Shown in pieces: positions 7,035 through 14,829 of a DNA stretch of 19,157 nucleotides. The notes beneath the pieces are model-generated. The model ran no database searches. It worked only from the letters and a program-made list of their open reading frames with translations, and was not told the DNA's origin. A program made the translations under genes and the position numbers. The DNA comes from Clostridia bacterium (GTDB lineage Bacteria; Bacillota; Clostridia; TANB77; UBA1234). The stretch's first letter is position 1. Each line of letters opens with the position of its first letter. The stretch covers positions 1 through 19,157 of the forward strand of contig CAAFRB010000088.1 in the NCBI GenBank assembly GCA_900765095.1. Direction: 5' to 3'.

Positions 7035-7658
7035 ATGACTAAATCTACCAAAATCGAAAAAATAATTTTAACTGTTTTAATTGTGGGCATAATTGCATAT
7101 CTTGTATATACTAATGTGCAAAGAAACAAAGGATTCATAACTGATTCTGTACCTGTGTTAACTGTTGAAAAAGCTACAATTAATGTTGGGAAAACTACAG
7201 TGGATGAATTAACGAATAATGGATATAATATAGGATATACGGATGATAATTATCCTGGGTTGTACATTGTAAGTGGGTTAGATGAAGAGGTTGAACCAAA
7301 CACACACATTACTAATGCGTTGATAGCTAATGAAGAGCAAGTTCTTGCAGATGCTTATCTTTCTAATTATAAGATGAAAAAAGTTAATGTAAAAGATGCA
7401 GTTGTTTCGTATGTAACTGTTAATTTGGAAGGGGATTACATAACAGCAAATTATAAAGATAAACTCTTAAATGACATCGTATATGATGAAAATGATGAAT
7501 TCTTTAACGGATTTGAATCTTATGACGATAATAAAGTTATGAAAAAGATAAAAGCTGGAGGTAGTAGATATGCTGTCGTTATGAGTTTTGATGAAGAAAC
7601 TAAGAAAATTGATTCTATTACGATTGCTTTATATGAGCAGTTTGAAAAAACAATTTAG
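7035..7658 (+). CDS. Unrecognised membrane-anchored protein
   Basis: A 207-residue protein I cannot place in a family. A basic start (MTKSTKIEK) is followed by one membrane helix at residues ~9-27 (IILTVLIVGIIAYLVYTNV), so about 180 residues should face outward. The outer part is acidic, without cysteine, and rich in beta-type residues. A segment near residues 48-66 (INVGKTTVDELTNNGYNIGY) resembles the short repeats of bacterial secreted domains in which a phrase such as vGkTtvdeLlk recurs, but this is not firm. AAGGAG (7021-7026) precedes ATG 7035. It lies 101 bp after the surface protein gene and may be co-expressed with it. A hairpin follows at 7679. Confidence 0.6.
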   Translation: MTKSTKIEKIILTVLIVGIIAYLVYTNVQRNKGFITDSVPVLTVEKATINVGKTTVDELTNNGYNIGYTDDNYPGLYIVSGLDEEVEPNTHITNALIANEEQVLADAYLSNYKMKKVNVKDAVVSYVTVNLEGDYITANYKDKLLNDIVYDENDEFFNGFESYDDNKVMKKIKAGGSRYAVVMSFDEETKKIDSITIALYEQFEKTI

Positions 7659-7678
7659 AAAAATTCTAGTAATAGTAA

Positions 7679-7722
7679 CTGCACCCTCAAATATTAGATA
7701 AGTCTAATGTTTGGGGGTGCAG
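7679..7722. terminator. Long hairpin between convergent genes
   Basis: CTGCACCCTCAAATATTAGA (7679-7698) pairs over 20 positions, with two G-T wobbles, with TCTAATGTTTGGGGGTGCAG (7703-7722) around loop TAAG. It lies between convergent genes and most likely ends transcription from both sides. The T tracts on either side are weak (ATTATTATATAA on +, TTACTATTACTAG on -), so termination efficiency is uncertain. Confidence 0.6.
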
Positions 7723-7742
7723 ATTATTATATAAAAAATAAT

Positions 7743-7795
7743 TTATGTGAGGGATTTTACTCCTTTCAGTCGAAAACTCTCGATACTTGAAAGAT
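7743..7795 (-). repeat. Structured 3'-UTR repeat, copy B
   Basis: In - strand sense this copy carries TCTTTC, five bases, TCGAGAG, TTTTCGACTGAAAGGA, then AAAATC and CCTCACATAA. It matches copy A at 35 of 40 core positions. It begins about 12 nt after the stop codon of the PP2C-like gene (core at ~24 nt) and is followed, 20 nt on, by the hairpin at 7679-7722. This is the same order as copy A: stop, element, terminator. Differences in the stem keep pairing (A-T to G-T, and G-T to G-C), and TCTTTC can still pair with loop GAAAGG. Confidence 0.6.
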
Positions 7796-7806
7796 TATTC
7801 ACTCAA

Positions 7807-8667
7807 TTAATCTTTTTCGTATATTAGTAGCGTTTTTTCATGCACTTCATTTTTTATTTGTTCTGGATTTTCTATGACGCTTATAGTCTTTTCTCTAGTA
7901 TCAAGGCAGTCTTCACAACCATCAGAATACGCTAAAATATATTTTGTATTATCTAGTGAAATCTTGCACACGTTTACAAAATTCAAAGCACTTGCTTCAC
8001 CTGTTAATACACCGAATGAATATTTACCATCGTGTAATCTTTCGGCGTTATTTCGTACATTTTTTCTGTAATAAGCTCTACATTCTTTATTATGCCAACC
8101 ACAATCGCTATTATATTTTTTTGCAAGCTCATCAGGTACTTCATAGGGCGCAAGAGTAGATTCTAAGCTTACTGTGTCGAATAAGATATTAAAGTTTTCA
8201 TCTAAAAGTTTAATTCTGCAATCACCGATTGAAAAGCAGTATAGGTAATCGTTTGTGATTATTCCGCCGACTGCAACACAACCATATAAGTCTTCAGATA
8301 TATAGTCTATATTTGTTCTAGTTTTATTTATACTCCAAATTTTTTCATTAATTTTCCTTACTATTTCGATAATGTTTTGTTCTGATACTTCATTTTGCAT
8401 TGAAGCATATTTTAGAAAGCTTGTGGCACACAACTTAGAAGCTAGTGATGCACCGCTTGGATTTGGATATTTTGCAATTAAATCCAAAGCTTTTTCTTTT
8501 GTTGTCGGATACTTAAACACATTACCATCTTTTAAATCCCTTGTTACACCATCTGCAACGCAAAAAATATTCCTCGAAATGGCGTAGAAGTCCTCGGTTA
8601 CTGCTGGAATATTGTTTTCTCTCATGATGGCAAAGTCGTAAGTATTCGCAAATTTTAATTTATACAT
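7807..8667 (-). CDS. PP2C-like serine/threonine phosphatase
   Basis: A 286-residue cytoplasmic protein of the PP2C fold; in the family it removes phosphate from serine or threonine using two Mn/Mg ions. Visible motifs are ED (residues 25-26), VADGVT (D39-G40), SIGDCRIKLL (G148-D149) and YSDGCED (D249). The closing motif, usually DNxT or DDxT, reads HEKTLLIY (H276), so one metal-binding aspartate appears replaced by histidine. An insert rich in cysteine and basic residues (~185-210) precedes YSFGVLTGE. ATG 8667 is chosen over the in-frame ATG 8688 because AGGAGG lies 7 nt before it. No partner kinase gene is nearby. It is the only - strand gene and may act in stress or envelope signalling, but its substrate is unknown. 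Confidence 0.75.
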   Translation of the reverse strand: MYKLKFANTYDFAIMRENNIPAVTEDFYAISRNIFCVADGVTRDLKDGNVFKYPTTKEKALDLIAKYPNPSGASLASKLCATSFLKYASMQNEVSEQNIIEIVRKINEKIWSINKTRTNIDYISEDLYGCVAVGGIITNDYLYCFSIGDCRIKLLDENFNILFDTVSLESTLAPYEVPDELAKKYNSDCGWHNKECRAYYRKNVRNNAERLHDGKYSFGVLTGEASALNFVNVCKISLDNTKYILAYSDGCEDCLDTREKTISVIENPEQIKNEVHEKTLLIYEKD

Positions 8668-8697
8668 AAATTGGCCTCCTTTGGTCATCTAGCAAAT

Positions 8698-8727
8698 ATT
8701 ATACCATAAAAGTGCCTATTTGTGCAA
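8698..8727 (-). promoter_or_regulatory. Promoter of the PP2C-like gene
   Basis: On the - strand TTGCAC (8727-8722), an 18-bp spacer and TATAAT (8703-8698) form a promoter with an extended -10 (TGGTATAAT). The start would be near 8691, with AGGAGG about 15 nt downstream. Confidence 0.7.
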
Positions 8728-8845
8728 ATCTCAAAGCAATTTTGGGTACATAATTCTGGACGATGCTATCTCTTTTTCAAAATTCTTGCATTTTCTATAT
8801 GTTTTTATTTTTTTTTATGATATAATTCACGAAGGGAGGGAGAAT

Positions 8846-9442
8846 ATGCCAAAATATGAATTACTTGATGAAATAGAAAAATATGGACGAGATAACAAAA
8901 TCCCGATATTACTTGATGATTCATTAGAGTTTGTTTCAAACATTTTAAAAGAAATAAGACCGAATAGAGTGCTTGAAATAGGCACTGCAATAGGATTTTC
9001 ATCTATATGCTTTTCAAAGTACTTAGCAGAAGGCGGAAGAATTGATACTATTGAAATCGAACCATTGAGAGTAGAACAGGCACTTGAAAACATAAAGAGA
9101 GTTGGCGTTGAAGAAAAAATCAGAGTGTTAGAAGGAGATGCTCTCGATATATTACCTTACCTGAATGAAAAGTATGATGTTATTTTCATTGATGCTTCAA
9201 AGGGTAAATATGTAGAATTTTTTGAACATGCTTTAAGGTTGTGCAAGGTTGGCGGATATATAATAGCTGACAATGTGCTTTATAAAGGAATGGTAATGAG
9301 TGATTATAACAAGCACAAGCAGAGAACGGCTGTTAATAAACTTAGAGAATTTATAGATATAGTTATGGAAAATAAAAATCTTGATTCTTCTCTACATGAT
9401 ATTGGAGATGGATTGATGATTTGTAAAGTTATAAAAAATTAG
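8846..9442 (+). CDS. trmR: tRNA 5-hydroxyuridine O-methyltransferase TrmR (YrrM)
   Basis: A 198-residue class I SAM-dependent methyltransferase of the O-methyltransferase 3 type. The SAM loop is LEIGTAIGFSS (E44 to ~S53), the acidic partner is IDTIEIE, and YDVIFIDASKGKY carries the metal/substrate aspartate; GGYIIADNVLYKG follows. In Bacillus subtilis TrmR methylates 5-hydroxyuridine at tRNA position 34 to give mo5U. The next gene encodes the U32-family hydroxylase that makes that substrate, the same pairing as B. subtilis yrrM and yrrN/yrrO. The frame is open upstream to 8720, but GGGAGGG (8834-8840) and family length favour ATG 8846. TATAAT occurs at 8821-8826 but without a clear -35. Confidence 0.88.
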   Translation: MPKYELLDEIEKYGRDNKIPILLDDSLEFVSNILKEIRPNRVLEIGTAIGFSSICFSKYLAEGGRIDTIEIEPLRVEQALENIKRVGVEEKIRVLEGDALDILPYLNEKYDVIFIDASKGKYVEFFEHALRLCKVGGYIIADNVLYKGMVMSDYNKHKQRTAVNKLREFIDIVMENKNLDSSLHDIGDGLMICKVIKN

Positions 9443-9453
9443 GAGGAGATATA

Positions 9454-10686
9454 ATGAAAAAACCAGAGTTACTTGCGCCTGCTGGAACTTTTGAGAAAGC
9501 TAAAATAGCATTTTTATATGGTGCTGATGCGGTGTATGCAGGCACTACGAAGCTTTCACTTAGAACAAGAACATCTATGCAATTTGATGATCTTGTAAAT
9601 ACAGTAAAATTAGCACATTCGCTTAATAAAAAGGTGTATGTTGCAATGAATATATATGCAAGAGATAGTGAATATGAACTTATAAAGCAAGAAGCAAAAT
9701 ACTTAGACGAAATAGGTGTTGATGGAATAATAATTTCAGATGGAGGAATCGTTGATGTTGTAAAGGAATATGCTCCAAATACTGAAATACATATAAGCAC
9801 TCAAGCGAACGTTACAAGCTTGCATGCTTGCAATTTCTGGTACAAGAATGGTGCAAGTAGGATTATTCTTGCTAGAGAGTTAAGCAAAGATGAAATTAAG
9901 TACATTACTGATAACAAGCCTAATGGATTAGATATTGAAATGTTTGTACATGGAGCAATATGTTACAGCTATTCTGGAAGATGCTATATGAGTGATTACA
10001 TGGCTGGAAGAAGTGCAAATCATGGTGATTGTGCTCAACCATGCAGATGGGCGTATAATATTTATGCCGAAGAAGTTAATAATCCAGGACAATTAATGCC
10101 AATTGAATATGATGAAAAAGGTACTTATATATTTTCATCAAAGGATATGTGCTTGGTAAAAGAGATACCAGAGTTATTTAATATAAATGTAGACAGCTTA
10201 AAGATAGAAGGCAGATTAAAAACCGAATTTTATCTTGCAAATGTTGTTCACGCTTATAGACATGCGTTAGATGATTACGAAAAGGACCCTGACGGTTGGA
10301 ACTTTGAAAAATATTTTGCAGAACTTGATAAAGCTAGAACAAGAGGTACTACAACGTTCTATTTTAATGATAAAGAAAATAAAGACACTCAAGATTATGA
10401 AGGAAAACAATATAATCCTAATTATGAATTTGCAGGAATGGTAGTATCTACAGACATTTCTGGAATGTCGACAATTGAAATTAGAAATAAATTGTCTGTT
10501 GGAGATGAGCTAGAAGTTATTTTGCCAGATAAATTAGAACCTACTGTTATTAAGATTGAGAAGCTATATGATGTAGAAACTGGCGAAGAAATCGACACAG
10601 TAAATCCTGGCGTTAAAGAACAAAAAGTTAAGTTTAAGATACCTGTTGAAGTAAAGACAGGATATGTTATCAGGAGAAGGAAGTAA
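9454..10686 (+). CDS. trhP: tRNA uridine 5-hydroxylase TrhP, U32 peptidase family
   Basis: A 410-residue protein of the family once named peptidase U32. In tRNA modification, TrhP hydroxylates U34 to ho5U, with prephenate needed in vivo. It opens with ELLAPAGTFEKAKIAFLYGADAVYAG, and the U32 signature EMFVHGAICYSYSGRC lies near residues 161-177. Four cysteines, C170, C177, C193 and C197, are spaced as in the family and probably hold an iron-sulphur cluster. A C-terminal beta domain follows from ~320. Length matches the longer B. subtilis paralogue (YrrO/TrhP2); no short TrhP1-like paralogue is present here. AGGAGGAG precedes the ATG and the gap to trmR is 11 bp, so the two form one unit. Confidence 0.88.
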   Translation: MKKPELLAPAGTFEKAKIAFLYGADAVYAGTTKLSLRTRTSMQFDDLVNTVKLAHSLNKKVYVAMNIYARDSEYELIKQEAKYLDEIGVDGIIISDGGIVDVVKEYAPNTEIHISTQANVTSLHACNFWYKNGASRIILARELSKDEIKYITDNKPNGLDIEMFVHGAICYSYSGRCYMSDYMAGRSANHGDCAQPCRWAYNIYAEEVNNPGQLMPIEYDEKGTYIFSSKDMCLVKEIPELFNINVDSLKIEGRLKTEFYLANVVHAYRHALDDYEKDPDGWNFEKYFAELDKARTRGTTTFYFNDKENKDTQDYEGKQYNPNYEFAGMVVSTDISGMSTIEIRNKLSVGDELEVILPDKLEPTVIKIEKLYDVETGEEIDTVNPGVKEQKVKFKIPVEVKTGYVIRRRK

Positions 10687-10695
10687 GGAAAGCAA

Positions 10696-10740
10696 CATAG
10701 TTTTAAATTTTTTACAACTATGCATATCTTCGAAGATGCA
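10696..10740 (+). promoter_or_regulatory. Two small hairpins in the ychF leader
   Basis: CATAGTT (10696-10702) pairs with AACTATG (10716-10722) around a T-rich loop. The overlapping TGCATATCTTC and GAAGATGCA (10721-10740) form a second dyad whose core ATCTTCGAAGAT is perfect. They share bases and so exclude each other, as in attenuators, but there is no clear T tract. Role uncertain. Confidence 0.25.
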
Positions 10741-10760
10741 AGAAAGGAATGAATTTTAAA

Positions 10761-11852
10761 ATGGAAATAGGAATTGTGGGTTTGCCAAACGTAGGAAAAA
10801 GTACTCTTTTTAATGCTATTACTAAAGCAGGGGCTGAGTGTGCCAATTATCCATTCTGCACTATTGAGCCAAATGTTGGAATTGTACCAGTACCAGATGA
10901 AAGACTAGATAATCTGGCTAAATTGTACAATCCTGAAAAAGTTACCCATGCTGTCGTAAAATTTGTTGACATAGCTGGGTTGGTAAAGGGTGCTTCAAAA
11001 GGCGAAGGATTAGGAAATAAATTTTTATCTCATATTAGAGAAACTGATGCGATAGTTCAAGTGGTTAGATGCTTTGAAGATGAAAATATTACTCATGTTG
11101 ATGGATCTATCGATCCAGTACGTGACATTGAAACTATAAATATGGAGCTTATTTTTGCTGATTTAGAAACTCTTGAAAAACGTATGGATAGAGCTGTTAA
11201 GTTAGCACGAGCTGATAAAAAACATCAGATAGAGGTGGATGCTTTAACTAGAATTAAGAATGTTTTAGAAGCAGGAAAACTTGCAAGTTCGGTTGAGCTT
11301 AATGATGAAGAAAAAGAACAATTAGCAGACTTGTATTTGCTTACATCTAAGCCAATGATGTATGTAGGAAATTTATCAGAAGAACAATTAAAAAATGCAA
11401 ATAATGATAAGCATTTTTTGGCACTTAAAGAGTACGCTTTGAAAAATAATAGCGAAGCTATTCCACTTTGCGTTAAAGTTGAAGAGGAACTTGCAACTCT
11501 TGAAGATGATGAAAGAAAAGAAATGCTTGAACTTATGGGTATTGAGGAAGCTGGATTAGATAAACTTATAAAAGCAAGTTACAAGCTGTTAGGATTAATG
11601 TCATTCCTAACAGCAGGTGAGCCAGAGGTTAGAGCTTGGACGATAAAGATTGGAACAAAAGCTCCTGCAGCAGCTGGAAAAATCCATTCTGATATAGAAA
11701 GAGGATTCATCAAAGCAGAAGTTATAAGCTATGATGATTTAATGAACTGTGGTTCTTTAGTAAAAGCCAGAGAAAAAGGCTTGATAAGAATTGAAGGAAA
11801 AGACTATGTAATGCAAGACGGAGATGTTGTACTATTTAGATTTAATGTTTAA
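10761..11852 (+). CDS. ychF: Ribosome-associated ATPase YchF/OLA1
   Basis: A 363-residue P-loop protein of the Obg-related YchF family, which prefers ATP and associates with ribosomes. The P-loop is GLPNVGKST (residues 7-15), the switch II region is DIAGLVKGASKGEGLGNKFL, and the G4-like motif is YVGNLSEE in place of NKxD, as is usual for the ATP-using branch. A helical coiled insert occupies ~130-220 and a TGS domain ends the protein. It is exactly the usual length when started at ATG 10761 (MEIGIVG); the in-frame ATG 10749 would add four residues and touch the ribosome binding site AAAGGA. It is separated from trhP by 74 bp. Confidence 0.93.
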   Translation: MEIGIVGLPNVGKSTLFNAITKAGAECANYPFCTIEPNVGIVPVPDERLDNLAKLYNPEKVTHAVVKFVDIAGLVKGASKGEGLGNKFLSHIRETDAIVQVVRCFEDENITHVDGSIDPVRDIETINMELIFADLETLEKRMDRAVKLARADKKHQIEVDALTRIKNVLEAGKLASSVELNDEEKEQLADLYLLTSKPMMYVGNLSEEQLKNANNDKHFLALKEYALKNNSEAIPLCVKVEEELATLEDDERKEMLELMGIEEAGLDKLIKASYKLLGLMSFLTAGEPEVRAWTIKIGTKAPAAAGKIHSDIERGFIKAEVISYDDLMNCGSLVKAREKGLIRIEGKDYVMQDGDVVLFRFNV

Positions 11853-11930
11853 CAAAAAAATTAGATTAGGAACATTTAGTATAAGACTTGCACTTTTACA
11901 TTTACTAATAAAGATGATTTGGAGGAACTA

Positions 11931-12995
11931 ATGAAGAATTTTTTTTGCATATTATTGTTTGTTATAATGATTAATACAGTTGCGTTTGCTAGTAGTGAAT
12001 TGCCAGAATACATAAGAGTTAAATTAAAGGATGGTTCGATTATTGAAGTCGAATTGGAAACATATTTATATAGTGTTGTTCAAAGTGAGATGGGAATCAG
12101 TTATAAATCTACTGATATGACAGAAAGCGAACCTGTACCACTTGAGGCACTTAAAGCACAGGCAGTAGCTTCAAGAAGTTACGCTATTTCTAAAATCAAT
12201 AGCTTGGGAGAAGATGCTGAATATCACGTGCAATCAACAACAACAAGTCAGGTTTATAATGAAAACGCAAATATAAACAAAAATGTTAAAAAGGCAGTTG
12301 ATGAAACTGCTGGACAAGTCATGACTTATGACGATGAAATTATATGTGCTTATTTCTTTTCAACAAGTGGTGGATATACGGAAGCACCAGAGAATGTTTG
12401 GCCTTCTTCTGTACCATATTTAAAGGCTGTTAAAGATGAATACGAAATTGAAGTTGACAATTGCACAACTTGGAAAGCAGTGTATACAATGGCTGAAATT
12501 TCATCAAAAATTGGAAACATAGGAAAAGTAGAAGATGTTAAAATACTTGAACGTTCTGAAAACGACAGAGTTACAAAATTAAAAATAATCGGTGATAAAG
12601 GAACTAAAATATTAGAAAAAGACAAGATTAGAGCAGTATTAGGAGCAACTAAATTAAGAAGTCAATGGTTTGATGTCGAAATTGATGGTGATGATGTTAT
12701 TTTCACAGGACGTGGAAATGGACATGGTGTTGGAATGAGTCAAAATGGTGCGATAGGTATGGCTCTTAAAGGATTTGATTATGAAGAAATATTAGAGTGG
12801 TATTATACGGATATTGAAATACTAGGCTCTAAATCAAATAATTCAAGCAATTCGAATGATGATAATAAATATCCAGAACAGCATATAGAAATAGATGAAG
12901 AAGAAACAAAAAGTAAACCTCTTTTAGAAAAACTTGTTAATGTGTTAAGCACGAATTGGCTTGAAAATAGCATAATGAAAAAAGATTCTGAATAA
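11931..12995 (+). CDS. SpoIID/LytB-type peptidoglycan lytic protein
   Basis: A 354-residue secreted protein. Residues 1-20 form a signal peptide or anchor (MKNFFCILLFVIMINTVAFA). The SpoIID domain contains VVQSEM with E53 in the place of the catalytic glutamate, LEALKAQAVASRSYAI, YFFSTSGGYTE and GRGNGHGVGMSQNGA. SpoIID cleaves glycan strands at the engulfing septum during sporulation; relatives act in vegetative cells. The last ~75 residues are a hydrophilic tail with an Asn/Ser run. ATG 11931 has GGAGG 5 nt upstream; an in-frame TTG at 11919 would swallow that site. No other sporulation gene is in the window, so a sporulation role is plausible but not shown. Confidence 0.85.
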   Translation: MKNFFCILLFVIMINTVAFASSELPEYIRVKLKDGSIIEVELETYLYSVVQSEMGISYKSTDMTESEPVPLEALKAQAVASRSYAISKINSLGEDAEYHVQSTTTSQVYNENANINKNVKKAVDETAGQVMTYDDEIICAYFFSTSGGYTEAPENVWPSSVPYLKAVKDEYEIEVDNCTTWKAVYTMAEISSKIGNIGKVEDVKILERSENDRVTKLKIIGDKGTKILEKDKIRAVLGATKLRSQWFDVEIDGDDVIFTGRGNGHGVGMSQNGAIGMALKGFDYEEILEWYYTDIEILGSKSNNSSNSNDDNKYPEQHIEIDEEETKSKPLLEKLVNVLSTNWLENSIMKKDSE

Positions 12996-13019
12996 ACAAA
13001 AGATGAGAGGGTGAGTGAG

Positions 13020-13889
13020 TTGCAACTAGGCATAGATATTGGTGGAAGTCACGTTGGTATTGGAGTAGTTGATGAGAAGGGAAATATTCTTAAGAAGCAA
13101 ATAATGGATTATGATGGAAGTGATATTTCTGCCAACGATATTTTTGAGTTTATAAATGAATTCATCTCCAAAAACAAACAACATAATTTTAAAAGCATAG
13201 GCATCGGAGTACCAGGAATTTCAAGTGGAACTGTGATTAATTATACATGTAATTTGCCATTTAATAATGTTGATGTTGCAGAGTATATAAATACAGACAT
13301 ACCCGTATATATATCTAATGATGCTAATTGTGCTGCTATTGCTGAATACGAGATTGCAGATAAAAGATTTTACTCAAACTATGCACTTGTTACATTTGGA
13401 ACCGGAATTGGTTCAGGAATGATTTTAAATGGAGAACTATACAAAGGAAGTACTGGTTCTGCTGGTGAACTTGGACATATAGTAATAGAAAAAAACGGAT
13501 TGCCATGTAAATGTGGAAGAAGAGGATGTTTTGAACAATACGCCTCAATAACTGCTCTTAAGAGAATGACTTGTTTAGAGTCCCTAAAAGAAATTTTTTA
13601 TTTGTCAGAAAGAAATGAAAGCGTTCAAAAAACTTTAGATGAGTATATAGAAAATATGGCAGAGGGATTGGTGAATTTTGTAAACTTGTATGACTTTGAA
13701 ATGCTAGTGATAGGTGGAAGTTTGGCTAACTATTCAAACAGTTTCATGTATAAACTTAAAGCAAAGATGATGTCAAAAATATATAATAAATATACATGCG
13801 ACTTAAATATTAAGTCGGCAACTTTAGGTAATGATGCAGGAATAATAGGAGCATCATTATTGCATAAATACGAGCAACAAGAAAGATAG
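13020..13889 (+). CDS. ROK-family sugar kinase, glucokinase-like
   Basis: A 289-residue cytoplasmic sugar kinase. The phosphate loop is GIDIGGSHVGIG near the start, the catalytic aspartate lies in NDAN (~D101), and the ATP motif is FGTGIGSGMI. The ROK zinc site is ELGHIVIE followed by CKCGRRGC (H153, C163, C165, C170). ROK enzymes phosphorylate glucose, N-acetylglucosamine, N-acetylmannosamine or fructose; the sequence does not settle which. There is no N-terminal winged helix, so it is a kinase and not a ROK repressor. TTG 13020 is preferred because GAGAGG ends 9 nt before it, while GTG 13011 touches that site. The glycogen debranching enzyme downstream fits glucose as substrate; murB fits an amino sugar. 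Confidence 0.85.
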   Translation: MQLGIDIGGSHVGIGVVDEKGNILKKQIMDYDGSDISANDIFEFINEFISKNKQHNFKSIGIGVPGISSGTVINYTCNLPFNNVDVAEYINTDIPVYISNDANCAAIAEYEIADKRFYSNYALVTFGTGIGSGMILNGELYKGSTGSAGELGHIVIEKNGLPCKCGRRGCFEQYASITALKRMTCLESLKEIFYLSERNESVQKTLDEYIENMAEGLVNFVNLYDFEMLVIGGSLANYSNSFMYKLKAKMMSKIYNKYTCDLNIKSATLGNDAGIIGASLLHKYEQQER

Positions 13890-13924
13890 CATATTAAAAT
13901 TTATTGAAGAAGGGAGCTCTTTGC

Positions 13925-14818
13925 ATGACTATGGATGATATTTTAGAAAAATTAAGCACGATAACTAATGAAAAAAATATTTTTCAGAATGAGCCAATGA
14001 AAAAGCACACTACTTTTAGAACTGGTGGTCCAGCAGATATTTTGGTTACACCGACTTCGGAAAAAGAAATGATTGAATGTTTGAAACTAGATGTTAAGAA
14101 AACAACAATAGGAAACGGCAGTAATTTATTAGTTAAGGATGGCGGTATTAGAGGTCTTGTAATTCAAACTACAAAGTTAAATAATATCAGAGTTGAAGGT
14201 GAAAATATTTTTGCTGAAAGTGGAGCATTTCTTTCTAAAATTTCTAATGTAGCTAAGGACAATTCACTCACAGGAATTGAATTTGCATCTGGGATTCCTG
14301 GCACATTAGGTGGAGCTGTTGCTATGAATGCTGGTGCTTACGGTGGAGAAATGAAAGATGTTATTTTAAAGACACGTTATGCAGATTGTGACGGAAATGT
14401 ATTTGAAATTACAGACCATGAATTTGATTATAGAAAAAGCTTTTTTACGGGCAAAGAATATGTTATATTATCTTCTGAGATACAATTACATAAAGGTGTG
14501 AAAAGTGAAATTGAAGAAAAGATGAAGGAGCTTATGAACTCTAGAAATAGTAAGCAACCTGTAAATATGCCAAGTGCTGGTAGTACTTTTAAAAGACCAA
14601 CTGGATTTTTTGCTGGTAAGCTTATCGAAGATTCAGGGCTTAAAGGATATAGTATAGGTGGAGCTAGCGTTTCTACATTACATGCAGGATTCATTGTAAA
14701 TAATGGCGAAGCTACTTCAAAAGATATTTTAAATTTGATATCTTATATTCAAAATAAAGTTTATGAAAATTACAATGTTAAATTAGAAACAGAAGTAAAA
14801 ATAATAGGCGAAGATTAA
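13925..14818 (+). CDS. murB: UDP-N-acetylenolpyruvoylglucosamine reductase MurB
   Basis: A 297-residue FAD enzyme of peptidoglycan precursor synthesis that reduces UDP-GlcNAc-enolpyruvate to UDP-MurNAc with NADPH. The FAD domain shows KHTTFRTGGPADI, GNGSNLLV (63-70), GIPGTLGGAVAMNAGAYGGEM (in part ~127-143), and the catalytic serine lies in SAGSTFKRP (~S220). The final LETEVKIIG carries the third catalytic residue (~E280). It belongs to the short Gram-positive type II form. ATG 13925 has GAAGGGAG 8 nt upstream; the in-frame TTG 13904 lies before that site. The stop is followed almost at once by the YvcK-like gene, a common Firmicute order, although rapZ is missing between them. Confidence 0.94.
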   Translation: MTMDDILEKLSTITNEKNIFQNEPMKKHTTFRTGGPADILVTPTSEKEMIECLKLDVKKTTIGNGSNLLVKDGGIRGLVIQTTKLNNIRVEGENIFAESGAFLSKISNVAKDNSLTGIEFASGIPGTLGGAVAMNAGAYGGEMKDVILKTRYADCDGNVFEITDHEFDYRKSFFTGKEYVILSSEIQLHKGVKSEIEEKMKELMNSRNSKQPVNMPSAGSTFKRPTGFFAGKLIEDSGLKGYSIGGASVSTLHAGFIVNNGEATSKDILNLISYIQNKVYENYNVKLETEVKIIGED

Positions 14819-14829
14819 GGGTGGATGAG

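Noticed and set aside
8720..8845. N-terminal extension of the TrmR gene
   Set aside because: The extra 42 residues precede the strong GGGAGGG site, overlap the promoter of the divergent gene and do not belong to the methyltransferase family.
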